Below are positions 57,986-64,000 of a DNA stretch of 64,000 nucleotides, in pieces. Origin of the DNA: Gentiana macrophylla (lineage: Eukaryota > Streptophyta > Magnoliopsida > Gentianales > Gentianaceae). Location: contig CM047808.1 in assembly GCA_026214975.1 (NCBI GenBank), positions 6,933,262 to 6,997,261 of the forward strand, given 5' to 3'. Each line of letters starts with the position of its first letter. The first letter of the stretch is position 1. The translations under genes and the position numbers were made by a program. The notes under the pieces are model-generated. The model was not told the origin of the DNA. It saw only the letters and a list, made by a program, of their open reading frames with translations, and did not search any database.

Positions 57986-59469
57986 TGTTGCGGAGATTTT
58001 GCATCATTAAAAACAAAAGAAATTTATAAACCACTAACTATCATGCAAAACTAACTCTAACCGACCAAAACATCGGGTTGTTGCTAGTAAAGCGTAATGA
58101 GTAAAGGGTCGATCCTCGAGGAAAAGGTATGTTCAATCTAATCTCCTTAATCCTACCAATTGTTACTCATAAACATAAAAACGAAAAACAAAACATAGAA
58201 ATCAAATAACAATTCAAATAAATCTAACCTAAGAAACATGGGAACAACCAAAGTACAAACCTAAGTGATTTCAATTCTAGTTAATCTCATGATTCTAATT
58301 CGATTTGTGGTTTCACCCTTTCACGAGACACAAATCCCTAATCTCTTAGTGAACTTATCTCTCAAGCTATGAAAGACTACTTTCGTAGTGAATTCAATTA
58401 TCTATCTCTCGTCTTTCGAATGTTGAGACTGATTTACCAAACAAAACTCGGGTGTAGATTCAATTAACTCTCGTTTTTAAAGAACCTAACAACCTAGGAA
58501 TCTAACTCATTAACTTGTCATCATTAATGGCTAAAACCCTATCTTTCTATGGTGATCTAAGCGTTTACGCAACTTCCGTATTATAAACATCAATCGTGAA
58601 CTAATCTTTCGATCTATTCACATAGCCATACAAACCGCATAGAAAAATACAAAAAGAACTAAACTCATGAAGAAAAACTGAATTGAATAAATCAAGAAGA
58701 ACTCACATAGTTGTGTACAAGGATTGATCCTTAAAACGAAAAAGCGAAAAGAAAAGACTCCTAATCTAACCTCGGTTCACCCGAGCACAAGGCTCGGGTG
58801 ACCGGCCTTCAACTCTCCAAGATGCGGCTGTGCTCTCTTTTTGATGTGAAGAAAAATATCGATGGATTAGGGTTGGGGCGACGGCTGTTTAAATAGAAGA
58901 TTAAGTCGGTTTAGGCAAAGGCGGCGGCGGACGCTCGTTTGGTGATCCGGACGCTCGTCCAAAATGCTTGGACGGATACGGGACGCTCGTTCAGCTTGCG
59001 TCTGGAGACTCTGAATGTAAAATCTCTTCTAGGACGCTCGTTCACTTCACCAAACACCCGTCCACTATTGAACGCTGTGCACGCCGGATGGGCGCTCGTC
59101 CATATTGACTTGAAATCGAATTTCTTGATTTTTCCATCTTTATCTTGATTTATTTCTTTCCTTATCTCTTCAAATCTTCCATAAATCTGATTGATCCTTC
59201 CTCAACTCGAAATTAACTCTTTAGGATCACCTTTTCCACCATTAATGTGTATCTACGAATATCAAAAACATACCAAAACGTAATAATTTCCAAAATAACA
59301 TAAAATAATCATTTAAGCACATAAATCAATACGTTTTCATATTTAACCACTAAAAACATCATTTACTCAATCAATCAATTATAAGCACAATTCCTATGAA
59401 AATAATCCAAATATGGGGGAAATTGATATAGAAAATATATGTGAAAATCACTATAATTTGCCCTTAACA
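57986..59469 (-). repeat. Element D 5' LTR
   Basis: 1484 bp; word array at 58925-59105, where the words are better preserved than in the left LTR. The incidental ORF 58939-59148 lies in it. Confidence 0.92.
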
Positions 59470-59505
59470 CTGAAGACTGAAGACTGAAGACTGAAGACTG
59501 AAGGC
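59470..59505. repeat. Short tandem repeat CTGAAGA
   Basis: Five copies of the 7-mer CTGAAGA/CTGAAGG directly at the right border of element D, inside F's LTR. Confidence 0.9.
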
Positions 59506-60983
59506 TGAGGGTTCAAACTCAGTTAATGAAGGCTAAGGGATCAAACTTAGTATTTAAAGTCAAGGATATGGAATCAGAATTTAGGCAAGTCTGTGATGAC
59601 CTAAACTGATTACATATACCTTGTGTAGAAGGTCTAAGTTCCATAAGTTGGATGATGTTTGGAACTTGGTTATAATTAAAGGTGTACTCTAACTTCACAA
59701 ACTAAAAGTTAGATAATAGGAATCATTTTTGCAATATACTTAATGCACTGACAAATTGTCTTGATCAATGATGATTAATATTTATTGATGGAGAACTCTG
59801 CGATAATTTACCTCGGTTAAATCAAGATTATTTTGAAGGACTACATGGATAAGGGATGACCAACTACCTCTGACTAATCAAGAAAATCAAAGGCTAAGAT
59901 TAAAAGGACGTTGGGATGATCTCTATTTTTATCCATTGGATACAAGTCAAGCGGGTGGAATGATTTGCCTTTGTCAAAAGTAATCTCGCGATGTCGATCC
60001 CATGAATAGTGACGGAGGTAAAGAAAGATGGGACAAAAACAAGGAGCGGCTACATTTGAATTTCAAATGTAAGTCACATGTTGTCCCACCTATAAATAGA
60101 AGACTTTCAAGTCGAAGCAGAGGATGAAAATTGAACAAATTAACAAGCTATAAAGAGATACCTCTTTGAGCTACACCCTCTTGAACTTCTTGAGCTTAAA
60201 GCTCTCGATCTAGTAAAATCCTTCAAGTGATTTCTGTGTTCAAGCTACATCAAGCATACACACTTGAAGGCGCGGCTGGCGATTATATCATCCTAATCAA
60301 GCTGCTTTGCAATGAATCATTTAATTGATTCAATCTTTATTTTATAAAGAACTTGTTGAAGGCAGTGAAGCAAGCCTTTGTGTGAAGGATATTGTTTGTG
60401 GTGGAGAAGTGGTGAAGAGGCAATCCTACCCTTCAAGGACCAGTGGAAGACTAAGGATCAGCAATCCTACCTGTTCCCACTCTTCAGTTTGTGAAGCCAT
60501 AGTGATTGGTGAAGGACAAGCAACCTTAGGAATCTTTGTAGCAATTTGTATCAAAGATCTACAGTGGATTTCCTCCAACATCACGGGAGAAGAGTGGGTG
60601 ACGAGATTACACCACTGGAACCACTATAAATCTTGCCTACTTACTTTACTGCATTTACTTCTGTATTTTGCTTACATAACATCAACATACTGAACAAGCA
60701 TACTGATACATATACACACAATCACTACTAAGTATCCAATACTTAGTATCATATTTAAACAACTAATTTTAAGGCTTAAACTTTTATAAATCCGCTGCAC
60801 AAGTTCAGCAAACCAAACTTTCGATGAGACTCACTGTCTCATCAAACAGACTCTGAAGTCTCAAAGAACTCTGAAGTATCGCCAGATCTTTGAAGTTTGA
60901 ATTTGTTAACTCCAAAGTTTTTAAGTGTTAAGTTTATTCACCCCCCCTCTAAACTTAACCAAAGCCTTTTCAAGGGACCAACA
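59506..60983 (+). repeat. Element F 5' LTR, right piece
   Basis: U3 remainder, TATA box CCTATAAATAGAAG (60090-60103), R and U5, ending GGGACCAACA at 60983. The 122-codon ORF at 60325 lies in R/U5 and has no recognisable domain, so I do not count it as a gene. Confidence 0.7.
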
Positions 60984-60985
60984 AT

Positions 60986-60997
60986 TGGTATCGGAGC
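60986..60997 (+). other. Element F primer binding site (initiator tRNA-Met type)
   Basis: TGGTATCGGAGC two bases after the LTR; one base differs from the usual TGGTATCAGAGC. Confidence 0.85.
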
Positions 60998-61103
60998 AGA
61001 GCTTCTGCTCTGAAGTAATCCTAGCTGTTGTGCTTGTGAGAATTCTTTGAAAACATTTTCAAACTTCTGACTTTCAAGAGTACTGATTTCCAAAGTTTGC
61101 ATC

Positions 61104-62463
61104 ATGGATAACAATCAATATGCCAGAACAATGTTGATGTGCTCTTCTGATAAGTTTGATGAGTATAAACGTCGAATGCAGGCTTATTTAGCTGCAACTC
61201 ATGATGAGATGATGGATGTACTCACTGATGGACCACTGGAGATCACCAAAGCTGTAACAGTGGGGACTGAAACTCAGTACATTCCTAAACCAAAGAAGGA
61301 ATGGAATGCAGAAGACAGAAAAAGAGCAAATCTCAACAACATTGCTATTGACATCATTTACAGAACCTTGGATAGCAATATGTATATGAAGGTCAAAGAT
61401 TGCAAAACTGCAAAAGAGTTATGGGACAAGTTGCAGTTAATATGTGAAAGCACTGATGCAATAAAGAAGAATAAGATCAGTGTTGCAAAGAAGAAATTCC
61501 AGAAATTTGAGATGAAATCCAATGAATCCATTGAGCAAATGGAGTCAATATTCAATGCAATCATGGATGAGTTGACTCTGCTGAATGTCAAGTATTCACA
61601 AGAGGAAATAAATTCAAAGATCTTGGAAGCCTTACCTTCTACAGATGAATGGAAAATGAAGGTAACTGCAATGGAAGAAATGAGAAATTTTCAAGAGGAA
61701 GACACCTTCAAATTGTTCTCAGATTTAAAGGCTTATGAATTTAGCAAAAAGCTTGTGCCTGAAACTGGAAAGGAAGAGCCAAAAACCATTTGCATTGGTG
61801 CTTCACATCATGAAGAAACATCGGGAGGACAGGATGATATCTTTGGATGAGATGCAAGAACAAATTGCCCTACTGAGCAAGAAAATCAGGATGATGAAGA
61901 CTGGAAAGGCCCCTGCAAGAAATTTTACAAAGAAGCCTACTGAAAGAAAGAAAGAAGAAACAAGGAAAGATAATGATTATCTATGCTTTCATTGCAAGAA
62001 ACCAGGACACTTTAAACCTGACTGTCCTGAGCTAAAACAAGGCAAGGAACCTGATTATCTTTGTTTCAACTGCAAGAAGCCTGGACATTTTAGACCTGAT
62101 TGTCCAGACCTACTGAAGACCAAAAGTCAACAGAGAAGACATGGCAAGAAGGCTATGGTGGCTGAAGATGAATCTGGCTATGAAATAGAGTCAGAAAAGG
62201 GAAATGAATCAGATGATACAGCCCTTGTTGCTGAAATGGAAGATTATGCATTAATGGCAGATATGGATGAGACTGAAGAGGTATATAATTCTGTATCTGT
62301 CAACACACCTGCTGATAGTGATTGTGAATCCACTTGTGGCTTAAATCCTAAAACTTTTGACAATGAAGATACTTTAGATGCCATCCTCACTCATCTGAGG
62401 AAGATACAATCTGGATATGAAATTGTGAAGGCTGAAAAGGAATCTCTTCAAGCGAAGTTTTGA
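61104..62463 (+). pseudogene. Element F gag (copia UBN2 type)
   Basis: ATG at 61104 (MDNNQYARTMLMCSSDKFDE). The UBN2/gag domain spans about residues 40-190 (AKELWDKLQLICESTD, KFEMKSNESIEQM). A TGA at about 61848-61850 ends the frame; the next frame (61735-62463) continues with KGP/KAPARNF and two tandem CX2CX4HX4C zinc knuckles, CFHCKKPGHFKPDC (61984-62025) and CFNCKKPGHFRPDC (62062-62103), then an acidic region. The frame ends at 62463. The particle-forming protein would act in the cytoplasm; this copy is broken by at least one frameshift. Confidence 0.88.
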
Positions 62464-63424
62464 GGTGAAAATTTGAATTGAGTTCTATCAAAGGAAAAGA
62501 AAAGGAGGTTGAGCAGAATCAGCATAAGCCTGCTGAACCCTCAGTAGCATCTGACTCTGCTGAGCCATCCTGTTCATTCACTGCATTCAAATCTGGAAAG
62601 CCCTATGGTGATAGGACAGGACTTGGATTTGGAAATCAACAATCTAACAAGAATGGATCCAGTAAGGGTACTGAACCTGGAACCAGAATTGGTCCCAAGT
62701 TTATACCTGCACAAGATCCAATTTCTGAAAGGGTTCTTTGAGACAAGTGAAGTCCACTGATAAAACTTCTAAAAGGCCAAATCAGAAGTCAAAGAAGTCT
62801 ACAGCATCTAAAAGAAAGAATAAATCCAAAAATAAGTATGATGTACCTTCTAGACTCATCGATAGCGGACCCTCTCATCGCCAAGTCTGTTTGGACCACA
62901 AAAAGGAAAAGGTCAGAAATATTCCAAAGATAAGAATCCAAATTCCAATAATGTTAGTCATTCAAGGGATACTTATCTCAGGGGGAAAGGTAGATTGTTC
63001 CTCATGATGATGATTGGAATATTTCTGCACTCATTGTTAGAAACAATAAGTATGACCATCTTTGCTAGGATAAAACCTATGCAATGGAGTCGACAAAGGA
63101 CTCGTGAGAGGACTTTTAAAAGACCTCAGCAGGGACCTCAGCAGACCTCATACTACAAAGCTGTACCTAGAAGACAGCAAACCTATGGTCATGTTAATGT
63201 TTTTAGCAACAAGAATCACTCAAAGCAGCATTATAAACCAAAAAGCCAGAAAGCATATGTGGCTCCTACATCACCAACTGTTAAAACTTATGGATGTGTA
63301 GAATTCATGTATGAACCTAAGTATGACACATTTAGAAGAAGACCTTATGGAAGTTTGCCAAGGGTCATGCTTGCCATCGATTACCATGGACCCAAAGCAG
63401 TTTGGGTACCTAAAAGCGCACTAA
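62464..63424 (+). pseudogene. Element F gag-pol linker, frame-disrupted
   Basis: Ser/Lys/Gln-rich low-complexity sequence in three frames (62478-62741, 62738-63007, 62995-63420), with SIRE-like blocks such as TYGCVEFMYEPKYDTF. At least three frameshifts. No catalytic domain. Confidence 0.65.
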
Positions 63425-63827
63425 CTTTGTTTTGTAGGGTATCGGTACATTGTGGTGGATGTTCGGACACATGACCAAGAACAAGCACTGTCTGAGAGAT
63501 TTTGTGGCAAAGGATGGTCCTAGGGTGAACTTTGGCAATAAAGACAAGCCTGGTTATACAAGAGGCTATGGCACATTGATAAGAAATGGATTAACAGTCA
63601 GAAATGTTGCCTATGTTGAAGGACTGGATTACAATCTGCTGAGCACTGGTCAATTCTGTGACATGGGATACAAAGTAACTTTTGACAAGGACAAATGTAC
63701 TGTCTTTAGTGAAAGAGGAGATCAGACTGTTCTAGCTGGAAGAAGACAACGGAATATGTATGTTGTGTGGGTGGTCTCACTGAGATTCAGAGACACATCT
63801 CGATTGTGCACACCAAATCAGAACTAA
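63425..63827 (+). pseudogene. Element F protease, active site lost
   Basis: The region corresponding to the copia protease start reads VHCGGCS where the family has a DSGCS motif, and a missing G right after it shifts the frame to GHMTKNKHCLRDFV. The rest of the domain is recognisable (VAYVEGLDYNLLSTGQFCD, CTVFSERGDQ). The frame stops at 63825-63827. Confidence 0.75.
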
Positions 63828-64000
63828 ATTGGCTGTGGCACAAGAAGTTGAATCATTTGAACTTTGATAATATTAATCTTTTGGTGAAGAAGAAGCTGGT
63901 GGTTGGTTTGCCTGAGATCACATTCAAAAAGGATGCTATATGTGATGCATGTCAGCAGGGCAAACAGATAAAGTCAAGCTTCAAGTCAAAGACCAAACAG
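63809..64000 (+). CDS. Element F GAG-pre-integrase domain (partial, off window)
   Basis: Open frame from 63809 to the window end: LNWLWHKKLNHLNF ... CDACQQGKQIKSSF, the HHCC zinc-binding pre-integrase module (PF13976 type) of copia pol. The integrase core should follow beyond 64000. It overlaps the tail of the protease frame by a frameshift and is one part of the same broken pol. Confidence 0.85.

Larger units (their letters stand above)
53758..59469 (-). mobile_element. Element D: coding-free Athila-like retrotransposon inserted in F's LTR
   Basis: LTRs 53758-55237 and 57986-59469 in minus orientation, tRNA-Asp primer site 57962-57979, polypurine tract next to 55238. Target duplication is TTGAA left versus CTGAA right (four of five identical). 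The interior of 2.75 kb contains only leader and 3' noncoding module; no gag or pol remains. Nearly identical LTRs point to recent insertion, so it must have been moved by proteins of other Athila-like elements. Confidence 0.9.
53560..64000 (+). mobile_element. Element F: Ty1/copia (SIRE-like) retrotransposon, 5' part
   Basis: The 5' LTR in two pieces (about 53560-53757 and 59470-60983, separated by element D), tRNA-Met primer site 60986-60997, gag, damaged protease and the pre-integrase domain at the window edge. The element continues to the right. The left end is placed only roughly, just after the last recognisable transposase sequence. The gag of UBN2 type and the long LTR (about 1.7 kb) suggest the SIRE/Maximus group. 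Confidence 0.75.

Noticed and set aside
60325..60693. 122-codon ORF before copia gag
   Set aside because: It lies within R/U5 of the F LTR, upstream of the primer binding site.

Overview
This window is repeat-dominated, AT-rich plant nuclear DNA. Evidence for a flowering plant: tRNA-Asp and tRNA-Met primer sites of the plant retroelement type, Athila-type Ty3/gypsy gag-pol with a third ORF, a SIRE-like Ty1/copia gag, a Mutator-like transposase, and gene fragments with plant-type introns. I see no intact host gene, no tRNA or rRNA, and no CRISPR. Almost everything is a transposable element, mostly nested and broken.

Layout. 1-6050: remnant of an Athila-like element (E, minus strand): third ORF, 3' noncoding region and part of the 3' LTR, split by a plus-strand solo LTR (X, 2851-4986). 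6051-27007: element B (minus), with gag remains and an unrecognised coding block but no pol. Its gag is split by a complete plus-strand element A (10235-24185, target duplication TTAGA on both sides) carrying gag, protease, RT/RNase H, integrase and ORF3, all with stops or frameshifts. 27008-33672: element C (minus), gag-pol and one LTR, cut in the integrase and fused to B's truncated LTR. 33673-35872: a spliced, broken gene of the 'putative gypsy type transposon' family (PF04195) next to C's LTR. 36.0-44.4 kb: a weak LTR-like remnant, a possible PIF/Harbinger remnant, and about 2.4 kb of AT-rich tandem repeat.

44389-49045: a CACTA-like non-autonomous transposon holding fragments of at least six unrelated host genes (serine carboxypeptidase, PPDK, NAD kinase, SR splicing factor, PRPP synthetase, MSH5), several with their splice donors. 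50056-53560: a mudrA-like transposase pseudogene split by a solo LTR (51190-52670, target duplication CTTTG). 53560-64000: a Ty1/copia element (F, plus) whose 5' LTR is split by element D (53758-59469), a small Athila-like element with two nearly identical LTRs and no coding region. F runs off the right edge.

How the parts relate. The Athila-like families share an architecture that ordinary annotation misses. Each carries its own GC-rich palindromic word just upstream of the LTR TATA box. A and E repeat word plus TATA upstream of ORF3, which looks like a second, internal promoter. A, B and D share a 3' noncoding module of about 1 kb bounded by two purine tracts, each beside a purine-loop hairpin whose stem differs between elements while pairing is largely kept. 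D keeps only LTRs, primer site, leader and this module, so it approximates the cis-acting parts needed for mobilisation in trans.
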